From Porphyra umbilicalis (Eukaryota > Rhodophyta > Bangiophyceae > Bangiales > Bangiaceae), in contig KV918952.1 of the NCBI GenBank assembly GCA_002049455.2, positions 1 to 64,000 of the forward strand: 64,000 bases of DNA. Direction: 5' to 3'. The position numbers and the translations under genes are program-made. This document shows, piece by piece, positions 11,209-21,442 of this stretch (position 1 is the first letter of the stretch; each line of letters opens with the position of its first letter). The notes under the pieces are model-generated. The model saw only the letters and a program-made list of their open reading frames with translations, was not told where the DNA came from and did not search any database.

Positions 11209-13080
11209 TCAGTTCCCCCCCCCGTCCTCCTCCCCCAAGTCGACAATGTCACTCCCATCGGACCCCCCCGGTCCTTCTTCATCATCGTCATTGTCCTCCT
11301 CATCGCCGCCACCAGAGCCGCCCTCGCGGCCCCTCGCTGAGCCCCGCCTTTGCACGCGGGCCCCCGAAGCGGTCGCAAGCTCGCTGTCCCACGTCGCCTC
11401 CCCCCCAAGAGACACGCCGAGCACCTGAGATGCCGCTACGTTCGAGTCAATATATTTCTTGACCCAGCAGCCAATAAGAGAGAGGAGGTTGGTGTTCGAA
11501 AACATCGTCCGCCGAGAGACCAACTGCTCCGCCACGTCCGCGGGCGACACGACGCCGCATGTGATGCTCATGCCAATCAGGAAGTTGTCGGTCGCGGCTT
11601 GGATGAATTCCTGCTCCATCGCCCGAAAAACAGCCGCCTGCACGCCCAGCGCGCCGCGGAATACCTTCCGCGCGAGCTCCTCGGGCGACAGCGAGCTGAT
11701 CGCGGGGCATTCGAACGTCACCACCCCTTCATACTTTCGGCGCTCCCCCGCCTTCCACCGCAGGTGGAAGGGCGGCGCAGTGTCAAAAGGGGGGGCAGGG
11801 ACAGCCGGGGCATCCTCGCGGACGCCAGCGCGCGCCGCGGCCGCCGCCCCGAAGCGCACCCCGTTCGTTGACCCGGCGCCTGTAGCAAGCAACCGCGACA
11901 CGCCATCGGCAGCACGCATCGCGTTGGCGTGCGTGAGCCCCGTGTGCACCCGCTGCATCTGCGCGGCGGAGCGCGACCCCGTCTCCTCCAAAGAACGACC
12001 GCCTGTGCCGCCATCAGGAAGCACAGACGAGCCGCCACCGCAGTCACTGCTGCCCGCCGAGCCCCCCGCCGCAACGCCCGCCGGCGCCCGACCAGACTGA
12101 ATCGTTGAAGACGACGCCCCAATGCGACTGCCGCGACCCACACGACCACCGCGGACGTCGCCACGACCACGCACGTGGCGGTCCCATGCGGACTCACCGG
12201 ACGGCCGCGAGGGCGCTGCATTGACATCCGCCGCCTCGTTCCCCCCCACCGGCGACAATGGCGCATGATTGGCCGCCGCGGCGGCGCCGCGCTGCCTTAC
12301 AGCCGCCTTTAGCGCCTCTGCTGCAGTCCCACGTCCGCGACCGTTCCCACCGGACGCCGCCCCCGCACCGCGGCCGCCCCGCCCGATTCGCCCCCGCCCC
12401 GCAGCCGCGCCGCGGCCACCGCGCCCAACACGCACACCGCCCTCCCGCACTATGGCGGTGGCACCGCCGGTTGCTGCCACCAAGGCCGCCCCAACGGCCG
12501 TCTGGCCCGTCTCGTCCGCGGCGGCGACCATCGACTCAAAATGGGCACGGTTTTCGACCCCATTCGTCGCGGCGGCGACACCGCTCGCCTCCATTACATC
12601 CGCCGCCTCGATAACGTCCCACCCAGCCTCGTGCACGTTGGCGGCGAGCCGCGCCGCAGAGGCGGCGAGCTCCTGCGCCTCGCGCCACTCCTGCCAGCAA
12701 GCCGCGTGCTGCACCCGCACCCACTCAGCCACGTCGCCCTCCTGCAGCCAAGTGCAGGCAAAATCGGACTTGGTCAGCGGCGGAGCCCCGCGCCGCCGCG
12801 TGATGTTACCCGTCCGGCCGTCCATGACAAAACGCCCCGGAGACAGTACCATCGTCCCGACGCGGTGCCCCACCACCCGGCACTTGGAACACTTCTCGAG
12901 GCACGCGCAGTCCTTCAGATAGCACGTGTCCGCCTTGTGGAATGGGTGGGTGCGGGGCAGGCCATGAAGGCACGGATAAGACTTCAGGGCGCACGTGTGC
13001 TGTGAGTGTGAACCCGTCCGCTTGTTTCCTTCGGCATTTGCCCCCAAGTCAAACCCGCAAAGAAGGCATTTGCCCGTCAT
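11209..13080 (-). CDS. Cys/His-rich, RG-rich protein of unknown family, cassette copy 1
   Basis: An uninterrupted frame of 623 residues starts at MTGKCLLCGFDLG. Residues 5-72 are packed with possible zinc ligands (C5, C8, H25, H28, C30, C37, H39, H45, H48, C53, C58, C60, C64, C67, H72), arranged as CLLC, then CALKSYPCLH, then CYLKDCACLEKCSKC. Residues 219-330 hold RG/RGG-type repeats (GRGGRG, GRGRIGRGGRG), as in RNA/DNA-binding tails. Residues 439-565 form a compact, well-conserved C-terminal domain (FHLRWKAGERRKYEG to LGGEATWDSE). An acidic tail ends SDIVDLGEED, which resembles a SUMO-interacting motif. The frame matches 40160-42211 at roughly 93% DNA identity over the C-terminal domain, with few protein changes, suggesting selection. 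I do not recognise the family. The start is the first Met before the Cys cluster and is shared by both copies. Confidence 0.78.
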   Translation of the reverse strand: MTGKCLLCGFDLGANAEGNKRTGSHSQHTCALKSYPCLHGLPRTHPFHKADTCYLKDCACLEKCSKCRVVGHRVGTMVLSPGRFVMDGRTGNITRRRGAPPLTKSDFACTWLQEGDVAEWVRVQHAACWQEWREAQELAASAARLAANVHEAGWDVIEAADVMEASGVAAATNGVENRAHFESMVAAADETGQTAVGAALVAATGGATAIVREGGVRVGRGGRGAAAGRGRIGRGGRGAGAASGGNGRGRGTAAEALKAAVRQRGAAAAANHAPLSPVGGNEAADVNAAPSRPSGESAWDRHVRGRGDVRGGRVGRGSRIGASSSTIQSGRAPAGVAAGGSAGSSDCGGGSSVLPDGGTGGRSLEETGSRSAAQMQRVHTGLTHANAMRAADGVSRLLATGAGSTNGVRFGAAAAARAGVREDAPAVPAPPFDTAPPFHLRWKAGERRKYEGVVTFECPAISSLSPEELARKVFRGALGVQAAVFRAMEQEFIQAATDNFLIGMSITCGVVSPADVAEQLVSRRTMFSNTNLLSLIGCWVKKYIDSNVAASQVLGVSLGGEATWDSELATASGARVQRRGSARGREGGSGGGDEEDNDDDEEGPGGSDGSDIVDLGEEDGGGN

Positions 13081-14041
13081 CCTCGAGACCGGCGCACACG
13101 CACAAACACGCACAGCTCCCCCCCCTTACGGCGCTCTGCACAGCCGTACCCGCGTCACACGTCAAAGTCGTACCACACCGAGCTCTCTGACCCTCCAGTC
13201 CAACTGGGCGAGCTCGCTCGAGTACGTATCGGTCTTCGCTTCACACTCATGCCCTCCTGGGAGACGGTTCTGAGGATCTTAAAGGGCGACAGGAGGCGAT
13301 TGAGGGAGGTGTGCCCAGGAGTGCGTCAGCGGAGCGCCTGCGGAGACAGGTGGTGAGCGACATGCAAAAACGCTCGTCGCCGCGACTGAACAGATGCTGC
13401 GGGGACGCAAACTCGCGTCGCGTGACTCTCGGACGTGTGGTCAAACTTTGCGCCCCTCTGACGTCAGCAAGGCTCTGCACGCGCAAGCGACCAATCAAAT
13501 AGAGGCATATCCATGCACAGAGGATCACGAAAGGGCGCCGCGGCGGCCCAGGCGCTCCCGGCAGCCATGTAGCCCTCCTTTTCTAAGCTTTGCACACGTC
13601 GTGTACCGTTTGCACCTCATCGGCTGGAGCACGAAGTGGAGCACGTTTCCCCTCAGACGAGCAGCGGCACGCCACTTAAGGGCTCCGAATTTTCACGAAA
13701 TCTGACCACCCACCCGGAAGGGGTCTCTGGGAGCCGCCTAAAGATCTGAGTTAGGGTCCAATCCGCACAGTGCTGGTCGCAGCTGCACGAAGTGGCGCAC
13801 GTTTCCAATGGGATGAGTCCCACTAGGGCCTAAATCAAAAACGGTCCACCCAACTAAGGCGCTGGACCACCCCTTGGGCCGCATGCCGGGGGTAGTCGCC
13901 ACCCACTCGCGAGATGGCCTGCATGTCCTGGCGTTTTATCGCGCGATCGCACTGTTCTGTAAGCAAACGCGCAAGCCCCACGAAATGTGACACCCCTGAC
14001 GGGCCCCCAGGCAGGGGTCAAACGTGCACCGCCGACGAAGA
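13081..14041. promoter_or_regulatory. Conserved upstream region of gene (c), copy 1
   Basis: No gene is seen. About 950 bp match 42212-43165 well, including tgtaccgtttgcacctcatc and gcatgccgggggtagtcgcc. It directly precedes the start of the minus-strand Cys/His-RG gene, so it probably holds the promoter. Its right part may be the end of an inserted element, because it ends in a 27-bp inverted repeat. Confidence 0.4.
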
Positions 14042-14068
14042 GGGTCCATTTTTTGCGGAAGTGCCATA
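14042..14068. repeat. 27-bp inverted-repeat end, left partner
   Basis: The bases ending ttttttgcggaagtgccata are the exact reverse complement of 14704-14730. The same 27 bp occur at 43166-43192 in copy 2. Both start or end in TA, as Tc1/mariner-type element ends do. The two copies here face each other, so they may be the ends of two neighbouring elements rather than of one. Confidence 0.75.
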
Positions 14069-14080
14069 CATACTGCTCTA

Positions 14081-14212
14081 CAGCCGTTCACCCAAAAATC
14101 CCGCACTCCAACTGTTGCAAAATAGTTCCAAATCGCCCTCTGCGGGGTCGTCGAGGCCGATTTGGAACTCTTTTGCAACAGTTGGAGTGCGGGATTTTTG
14201 GGAGAACGGCTG
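14081..14212. mobile_element. 132-bp foldback MITE with TA target duplication
   Basis: Two arms of about 55 bp, 14081-14135 and the facing arm ending at 14212, are reverse complements with only two or so mismatches, around a short loop. The ends read CAGCCGTT and AACGGCTG and are flanked by TA (14079-14080 and 14213-14214). This is the structure of a Stowaway-like Tc1/mariner MITE. Copy 2 of the cassette lacks it, so it inserted after the duplication or was lost there. Confidence 0.88.
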
Positions 14213-14338
14213 TATTTCATTTCTGGAGGGACTACGGCTGGGACTGCGGCCATCAGGACAACAAAACGGTGCACCCCTCATAGCTGATCATGTACCTACG
14301 GCGTCAGCAACACAAGTGGGGGAGCCAGTCGGCAGTTA

Positions 14339-14703
14339 TGGTGCGTGTCCCAAATATGAGACATGGCTGTTTTTTCTTTTTTTCTCGGCCCACTGGCCTT
14401 CTGCAACGGTCCGATAATGTACTGTGACCCACTCGGTCCCACTGTGCTTCCAGAACAGCCCCTGACAGTGTTAGCAGAGGCCGCTCATCCTGACATGTCA
14501 TGGGGGAAAGTGTCATTCATTGCAACTTCGACAGGTGACGATCACGCGGCCCAATCAAATGCACAGATACTAAAGCAGGCATGTCCTGACAATTTGTGCA
14601 CGAAGAAAAGGGCACCACCTTACCAATAAAAACGTGAAAAAGACCCCCATGTAGCCCCCTGTGAGGAAAACACAATGTGGGACACCCCTCATCGAAGCTC
14701 CAG
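14339..14703 (+). mobile_element. Left half of the 628-bp TIR element family
   Basis: It begins with the family end TGGTGCGTGTCCCAAA, preceded by TA at 14337-14338, and matches the left part of the complete elements at 43455 and 44135 up to gaagctccagtt. The right part is missing, and the 27-bp inverted repeat at 14704-14730 follows directly. It has no coding capacity. Confidence 0.8.
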
Positions 14704-14730
14704 TTATGGCACTTCCGCAAAAAATGGACC
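14704..14730. repeat. 27-bp inverted-repeat end, right partner
   Basis: TATGGCACTTCCGCAAAAAA followed by TGGACCC is the exact reverse complement of 14042-14068. Confidence 0.75.
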
Positions 14731-15090
14731 CCCTTCCTTTGCCGGCGATACATGCAAGGAAACGTGCTGTCAGCAAACGTGCGGCATCAGCAGCCAATGG
14801 CATCAGCGCGTTTGTGGACCGGTAGCAATTTCCCAGCATCTCGGGTGCACAGACCATTCACGGTTTCCTCTACTGAGACCTCTACTGAGATAGGCAGCCG
14901 ACCACAGAGAAATGCAAGGCCAGGCGGCTGGAGTTTCCATCAGCCAGCTGTTTTGCATCACGGCCACCCTCGAGTCAGGTATCCCTCTCCCCGCCGATCG
15001 TCGACATGTTGCCCTTCTTCCCCCTTCTCTCCAATCGTATCAACGCGATCGGCAGAGGTGCGTGGCGCGCGTCAACTCGGAACCGCGGGC
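14731..15090. other. Unassigned spacer
   Basis: This is non-repetitive sequence of ordinary base composition between the TIR elements and the 150-bp satellite. A short direct repeat, cctctactgaga, is seen near 14870-14890. No gene is seen. Confidence 0.4.
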
Positions 15091-17944
15091 GGTGACGCCG
15101 TTGGCGGCGGGTGGGTAGGCTGGTCGCTGTGTCGCCGGTTGGCGGTTACTGCCGCTCGGTCCCTTTGCCGCGGGCGGTCACGCCGCTGGGTGGAGGCGGG
15201 CTGGGAGGTTGTTGGTCGACGGTTGTTGCCCCGTGGACTCCGCACCGCGGGCGGTGACGCCGTTGGTGGTGAGTGGGCTGTGAAACCGCACGCAGTCGTC
15301 ACAGCGGGCTGTCTCACCCTTGTTGCGCGCTGTCTGGTCCGTTAGCCGGCGGCGTCCATTGCCGCGTGGACCTTTAGCCGCTGGCGGTGAAGTCGTTGCG
15401 GGGGTGTGGGGTTGCCGGTCTTTGGCTCGCCGTCCCTGGCGCTGCGGGCTGACACGCAGTTAGCGGGCGCCGGGCTGGTTGGCCATCGCCCAGCGGCCGC
15501 GCAGTCTCGGCGTCGCGGGCGAACACGCCGTTTGGGGGGGGGGCGCTGGTTGGTCGTCACGCGGCATCCGCTGCCGCGCACTCGTGGCCACTAGCGATCA
15601 CGCAGGTAGGGGGGGACGGCGGCCTTGGTGGTCGCGCGGCCCCTGTTGCCGCGCGGGCGCGTCGCCGCGTGAGGTCAAGTCGTTGGGGCGGGGTGGGCGC
15701 GTCGGTGGTTACGCGGCGCCTGTAGCCACGCGGGCGCGACGTCGCGTCGCGTGCGCTCACGTGGTCGTGGTCAAGTGGTTGGGGGGGGGCCGACGCGACG
15801 GGTGTTGCGCCGTGTCCTCCGCCACGCGGTCACGACGCCACGTGCTGTCAACTCGTTGAGAGGGGCGGGTGCGTTGGTGGTTGCGCGGCGTCCGTTGAGG
15901 CGCGCTTGAGGCGCTGGGTGCTGGGTGCGGTCGCGTTGTCTGGCGAGGGCGGACGCGGCGGCGGTTGCGCGGTGTCTGTGGGCGGGCTCGTCGGCGGGCG
16001 CGCGGCCTTTGTTGCGTGGTGGGCTCGGTTCTGCGCGCCGTCAGGCTGTCAGAGGGCAGCGAGCGCGTCGGTCGTCGCGCGGCGTCCTTTGCCGCGTGGT
16101 CTCGGCGCTGCGTGGTCAAGGCGTTGAGATAGGGTGTGCGCGTCCGCGGTCGCGGGGCGCGTGTTGCGTCGCGGTCCCGTTGAGGCGGGCGGGTGTGCGT
16201 GTCGGCGGTCGGGCGCCGTCTGTTGCGCGCCGGCATTTGCGGTGCGGTCGCCGCGCCGCGTGCGGCCGAGGCGTTTGGCGAGGGTGTGCGCGTCCGCGGT
16301 TGCGCGGACCGCGTTTGCGTCGCGGTCCCTTTGAGGTGGGCGGGTGTGCGTGTCGGCGGTCGGGCGCCGTCTGTTGCGCGCCGGCATTTGCGGCGCGGTC
16401 GCTGCTCCGCGTGCGGCCGAGGTGTTGGGGGAGGGTGTGCGCGTCCTCGGTCGCGCGGCGCGTTTGCGTCGCGGTCCCGTTGAGTCGGGCGGGTGTGCGT
16501 GTCGGCGGTCGGGAGCCGTCTGTTGCGCGCCGTCCTTTGCGGTGCGGTCGCTGCTCCGCGTGCGGCCGAGGCGTTGGGGGAGGGTGTGCGCGTCCGCGGT
16601 CGCGGGGCGCGTTTGCGTCGCGGTCCCGTTGAGGCGGGCGGGTGTGCGTGTCGGCGGTCGGGCGCCGTCTGTTGCGCGCCGTCATTTGCGGTGCGGTCGC
16701 TGCTCCGCGTGCGGCCGAGGCGTTTGTGGGGGGTGTTCGCGTCCGCGGTCGCGCTGCGCGTGTTGCGTCGCGGTCCCTTTGCGTCGAGCGGTCAAGTGGT
16801 TGTGTGGCGGAGGAAGCGGAGGTGGTGGCGCGGTGGTTGTTGGAATCCGTTCCCGGTGGCGCGTGCGGTCAAGACGTTGGGGGAGAGCGGGTGCCTCGGT
16901 GGGTGCGCGGTGTCTTCTGCCGCGCGGACGCGGCGCGGCGGGCGGTCAAGTTGTTTGGCGGGGGCAGACGCGTCGGCAGGAGTGCGGCGTTTTTCGCCGC
17001 ACGGACGCGGTTTCACGTGCGCCCGAGGCGTTGCGGGGTGTCCGGCGCGTCTGCAGTCGCGCAGCGTCTGCCGCCGCGCGGTCTCGGCGGTGTGTGCGGC
17101 CGAGCCGTCGGGTAGGGGCGGTCGCGGCGGTGGCTGCGCGGCGTCACTTGCAGTGCGTTCGCCGCGCAGCGTGCGGTCGAGGCGTTGGGGGCGCGTGTTG
17201 CGTCGCGGTCCCTTTGAGGCGGGCGGTCAAGTGGTTGGGCTGCGGCGGACGCGGCGGTGGTTGCGCAACTTTTTTTGGAGCCCGTTCCCGGTGCCGCGTG
17301 CGGCCAAGTCGTCTGAGAAGGGAGGGTGCGTCGGCGGTCGCGCAGCGCTAGCGCCGCACGGACGGGCGCGGCGGGCGGTTCAGTCGTGGGGGGGGCAGAC
17401 GCGTCGGCGTGCAACGTTTGTTGGCGCCCGTTCCCGGTGCCGCGCGTGGTCAAGTAATTGGGCGTCGGCGGACGCGGCGGTGGTTGCGCGGCGTCACTTG
17501 CGGTGCGGTCGCCGCGCCGCGTGCGGCCGAGGGGTTGGTGGCGGGTGTGCGTGTCGGCAGTCGGGCGGCGTCTGCTGCCGCGCCGTCTGGGAGGTGTAAG
17601 CGGCCGAGTCGTTGGGCGGCGGCGGACGTGGCTGTGGTTGCGCGGCGTCACTTGCGGTGCGGTCGCCGCGCCGCGTGCGGCCGAGGCGTTGGGGGCGGGC
17701 GTGCGTGCCGGCGGTCGGGCGGCGTCCGTTGCCGCGCCGTCTAGGCGGTGCGTGCGGCCGAGTCGTTGGGCGGCGGCGGACGCGGCGGTGGGTACGCAAC
17801 TTTTTTTGGAGCCCGTTCCCGGTGCCGCGTGGGGTCAAGTCGTCGGGGGAGGGCGGGTGCGTCGGTGGTCGCGCAGCGCTTGTCGCCGCACGGACGCGGC
17901 GCGGCGGGCGGTACAGTCGTTGGGCGGAGGTCACCCGTGTTGTC
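15091..17944. repeat. Degenerate satellite, about 150-bp period
   Basis: The segment gtgtgcgtgtcggcggtcgg recurs at about 16193, 16344, 16493 and 16642 (spacing 149-151 bp), with more degenerate units to both sides up to the transposase start. Phrases such as gcggcggacgcggcggtggttgcgc recur near 17235, 17470 and 17770. Several frames stay open through it, including one that runs into the transposase, but none resembles a protein. Confidence 0.85.
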
Positions 17945-18976
17945 ATGTACAGCATTGAAGTTCGGCTTGTTGCGCTCGCCATGCTACGTAATGGAGTCCC
18001 ACGACACGTCATCTACGAGAACATCGGTGTCAAGCGCTCGACGCTCAAACGGTGGGCTTCGTACTATCGTGACCACGGATCCCCTTGGCGCGATCCCGTT
18101 CACAGGAACCTCCAGTCGTCGAGTTGCTGGTTCGATAATCGGCTGATGTTGGCACTTGTCACGCTCGTTCGGGACAACCCTCGGGCGCTCCTGCGAGAGC
18201 ACGCGGCGATGCTAGCTGCCATGCGCGACCACCCCAGCGGGGAGTTCGTAGGTCTGCGGTGCTCCAAGAGCACAGTGGACCTACACATGCGGCGGCTGGG
18301 CTTCACGCGGAAGGTCGTGCTGCGTCTTTTTCGTGAGTCGTTGGACGCCGTTCGTCGGGCACACGCCGTTGCTCGCGCGAGGATCCCCCGTCGGTGCATC
18401 GTCTCGGTAGACGAGACTCACACAGACGGCGGCGACGTCTTTCGCCGGTACGGCCGAGCTCTTACGACTGAGCGCTCCCTTGAGCGCGGCCGGGACCCGC
18501 GGTCAGTTCCAAGGACCAGCACGACGATGGCGATTTCTCCAGACGGGCGCATTCTCGGGTTCCAGTCTGTGATCGTGCGCGACGGGGGGTTGAAGGCGGC
18601 GGACTGGCGGCTATTTTTGCAGCTGCTAATGCCGAAGCTCGGCGTGTACGTGCCCGGGCGGCCGTGGCGCCTACAGGCATCCAACTGCGTCGTGTTGTTC
18701 GACAACGCGCCCATCCACAACCACGTCGGCGACACCTTTTTGGGCAACAATGGCGTGCCTTTCCTCCGTCTCCCTGCCTACAGCCCGGACCTGCAGCCGA
18801 TCGAAGGCGTTTTCAACGACCTCAAGGTGATTATTCGAAACCTGGTGTACGTGCAGCCTGATTTGCTGGACGATCCGCATTTGCTGCAGGCCCGGGCTGC
18901 AAGTTTTATCACGCGTCGCCAAGTAATTGGCCAATATGATCGGGTCGACAAGGTCCTTGAATCTATCCTCGTTTAA
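17945..18976 (+). CDS. Tc1/mariner-type (IS630 superfamily) DDE transposase
   Basis: 343 residues. An N-terminal helix-turn-helix region is seen at about residues 5-45 (LAMLRNGVPRHVIYENIGVK). The DDE_3-type catalytic core carries D156 in VSVDETHTDG, D253 in VVLFDNAPIHN and E287 in PAYSPDLQPIEGVFNDLK. Spacing between the second Asp and the Glu is 33 residues, close to the DD34E of the Tc1 group. The family cuts and pastes DNA at TA sites. The frame is uninterrupted and all three catalytic residues are present, so it may be active. The frame is open upstream into the satellite; I chose the first Met that gives a normal-length family N-terminus. I could not find terminal inverted repeats around it. 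TA-flanked short elements elsewhere in the window could be mobilised by such an enzyme, but no matching ends link them. Confidence 0.92.
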   Translation: MYSIEVRLVALAMLRNGVPRHVIYENIGVKRSTLKRWASYYRDHGSPWRDPVHRNLQSSSCWFDNRLMLALVTLVRDNPRALLREHAAMLAAMRDHPSGEFVGLRCSKSTVDLHMRRLGFTRKVVLRLFRESLDAVRRAHAVARARIPRRCIVSVDETHTDGGDVFRRYGRALTTERSLERGRDPRSVPRTSTTMAISPDGRILGFQSVIVRDGGLKAADWRLFLQLLMPKLGVYVPGRPWRLQASNCVVLFDNAPIHNHVGDTFLGNNGVPFLRLPAYSPDLQPIEGVFNDLKVIIRNLVYVQPDLLDDPHLLQARAASFITRRQVIGQYDRVDKVLESILV

Positions 18977-18980
18977 TAAA
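18975..18980 (+). terminator. Possible polyadenylation signal of the transposase gene
   Basis: AATAAA overlaps the TAA stop codon of the transposase. The match is exact, but use is unproven. Confidence 0.4.
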
Positions 18981-21112
18981 TGTGAGTCGGGCTTCATCGT
19001 CCGAGATTGTTTTGACAGACCTTCAGCATCAGCCATGTCTCGTCCAACGGACAGCCAGAAAACGTCGGTCGCGTCGCCCTGTGTCAGCACATCACCTCGG
19101 AGTGCCTCCTTTGCGTCACGCAGTTGCCGTTTTTTTACCGGTCGTTCATTTCCTTGGCCTCGGTCGGCAAGTTGAGTGGTCGCAACTCGTTGCACGTACT
19201 CAGCACCGTCATCCTCCGGTCGCTACAGAAGTAACATTGACTGCTCAGGTGGGGGATGGAACTCTTGAGAACGTCCACAGCCGCGTTTGACGGCGACCAT
19301 CGACACGACGGATTGGTCTAAACAATCGACAAGTCGATCGATTGATAAACGAGTTTTAAATTTGGTCCATCGTTGAATGACTGCGCTGTTCGTTGTTTTC
19401 CAGCAGCTTCACTGGTGCGAGCTCTGGTGCAGTCCCGCATTCACAGCTGCGGGCACTGTTGTTGGGGCAGGCGCTGTCTCACCAGTCCACAGTGCACTGT
19501 ATTATTTCCCAGACGAGGCGGTTGCGAGGCGGTCGTTTGCATTCACAACGCGTCTCTGTCTTGGGCGGGACATATGTTGCGTGATGATACGCCCACAGTA
19601 GAGCGCCACTGGGGTCTGTGGCGGGAATGAATGTTGAGATGGGCCTGTGGGGGGGGAGCGGTCCGGCAGATGGCACCTCTCTCTCACATCCGTCTTACTT
19701 CCTCTCAACAATCCGCCTCTGGGCATGTTCGAAAGGATGAGGACCTCTGGATGCGCCACTCTCGGCGGGGTCCCCGGCCGGAAGCCGTGCCAAAATTTGG
19801 AACTTTTCAGAGTAGCTGGCCGCGGTGGGCATTGAGCTCCCTCACCCAGGCGCCAGTTGTCGCCTCTAGCCACCTGCCGCCCCTCGCGCACACATAATGG
19901 CGTGTCTACGTTTCTTGCCCCCTTCTCGCCCGTCCGCAGAGTCGCCGTGCTGCCGTCATACCGTCGCGCGGCTCAGCCGTCTTTGCTGTGCTATCCATAA
20001 TCGGGCCGGATGAGGTTGCATGCTTCCCGTCCCACTCGGTACCGAGCGGTTGGTCACCGCCATGAGCGGTGGGTGCCACCATGAGGCATGCGGTAGGCGG
20101 CGCGGGCGGTTGAGCAGTTCGTTAACAATGGCCAATGGTCCAGTTCTGGACGCAGGGGCAGCAGACCCATGTGTGTCGGGCGACTCGTGCATCTGTGGTG
20201 GTCTTCGATTTCGCCGAAGTCGAATAAGTTCGATCTCATCAAATGTGCTTCCACATTCCGCATTTACGCCCCGAAGAGCCTTCCCAAAGAGATGGGAACA
20301 GACAATGATGGTCATGCGTGGTCACGGGGTTGTTTTAGTCCCTACAGATCGACTGTCTCGAGCGTGTGACCTCTCGAAATGAGAAAAAATTGAACAAGTG
20401 GTCCCTGTTGCGCGATTGATATCCGCCGATCTCACCCGTGAAGCGCGCCCTGGGTCGTTTGTGTGGGGGGGTGCCTCGCTGAAGCCTGCCGGAGGGGGGT
20501 GGTGGTGGGAGGCGGTTGCGCAATAGCGTTTTCTGGACCACTCAGGGGGGGGGGTGGCCACTCGAGCGGAACTGGGGGGGGGGGGTGCGGTGACGCACTA
20601 TCGTCGTCGTCATCGGTGCTATCGTCGTCGTCATCGGTGCCGTCATCTTCGTCGTCACCGTCGTCGCCATCGCCGGCGGCGACGTCCACTGTCGTTTGTC
20701 GCACTCACAATGCTGGCACCTCCGTTGGCAGCGCCAGGCGCAATTGTGCGTCGGGCCGATCATCTCGGGACGCGCGGGTTAACAATGGTCGTCAACTGCA
20801 CTAGTGCGGCAGTCGGACCGGTATGTTTCGGTTCGTCAGTCAATCACGATACGGCGGGCATCGGCTGTGCGGCACTGTAGGGAGCATCTGACGTTTTGTG
20901 GTTGCGTGTGCGTTCTTTCGTGTGTCTTTTCTCTCGCCAGTATTCATCGTTGCGTGTGTCACGTGCTGCACTGTGCCTGACTGTATGCCCAACTCGTCCT
21001 TGATCACGACTTTGTCCCGACGTGTGTACAAGTCGTATGTGTCTCGCTGCTCATTTCATGATCCCTTTCAATCTTTTTCCCATGCTGTTCTTTCGGTGCC
21101 AGGTCATTTAAC
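18981..21112. other. Non-coding spacer downstream of the transposase
   Basis: Composition is close to balanced and there are no long tandem arrays apart from a triplet tract. No reading frame with recognisable domains is seen. A short palindromic cluster (caatcgacaagtcgatcgattg) lies at about 19324-19345. Confidence 0.4.
20601..20680. repeat. Trinucleotide tract (tcg/tca)
   Basis: Runs of tcgtcgtcgtcatcggtgc occur at least twice, followed by gtcatcttcgtcgtcaccg. This is an imperfect 24- to 30-bp triplet-based repeat. Confidence 0.75.
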
Positions 21113-21442
21113 ATGGCGTGTGGCTTGTGCGGCCATGTTGCTGCGATTGGTGAACGCGGACATATGGCGAGATCCTGTCCGTCACGTGATTTGGTGTGTC
21201 GCCATTCTCTATGTTCGAGTGATCCCTTATTTTTGCCGAAGCCGACGTGGGACTGCTTCAACTGTTTGAGGGTGTGTACCGTCTGCAGGAGGCATGGCTA
21301 CGGGCCTGTCTCTCAAGTTCCAAGGGCAGGGAGATGGGACTTTCGGGGTGGGTTCATTTTGCCCCACCCGCATGAGCGGCTTCTCACCCCCGCTGATTTG
21401 GCTTGCGTTGGTTATGTGTTTGGGCGGCAGCCCGGTGGCTGA
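21113..21442 (+). CDS. Small Cys-rich, PHD-like ORF
   Basis: 109 residues start at MACGLCGHVAAIGERGHMA. Visible ligands are C3, C6, H8, H17, C21, C29 and H31, then a W-x-C-x2-C-x3-C-x2-C ending in WDCFNCLRVCTVCRRHG. The ending resembles the last zinc pair of PHD or double-PHD fingers, which bind histone tails. It stands alone among repeats and is short, so it could be one exon or the remnant of a larger gene. Identification rests only on Cys/His spacing. There are no flanking genes to give context. Confidence 0.35.
   Translation: MACGLCGHVAAIGERGHMARSCPSRDLVCRHSLCSSDPLFLPKPTWDCFNCLRVCTVCRRHGYGPVSQVPRAGRWDFRGGFILPHPHERLLTPADLACVGYVFGRQPGG

Noticed and set aside
13936-14274. Minus-strand frames shared by 14.0 and 43.1 kb (ending CLQNSAIAR) as a gene
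   Set aside because: They fall within the conserved flank and TIR-element ends, are short, and the similarity is explained by DNA-level repeat homology.
15925-17599. Long plus-strand frames in the 150-bp satellite, one continuous with the transposase
   Set aside because: They are products of the degenerate repeat. The transposase family N-terminus fits the Met at 17945, so the upstream 110 residues are not taken as protein.
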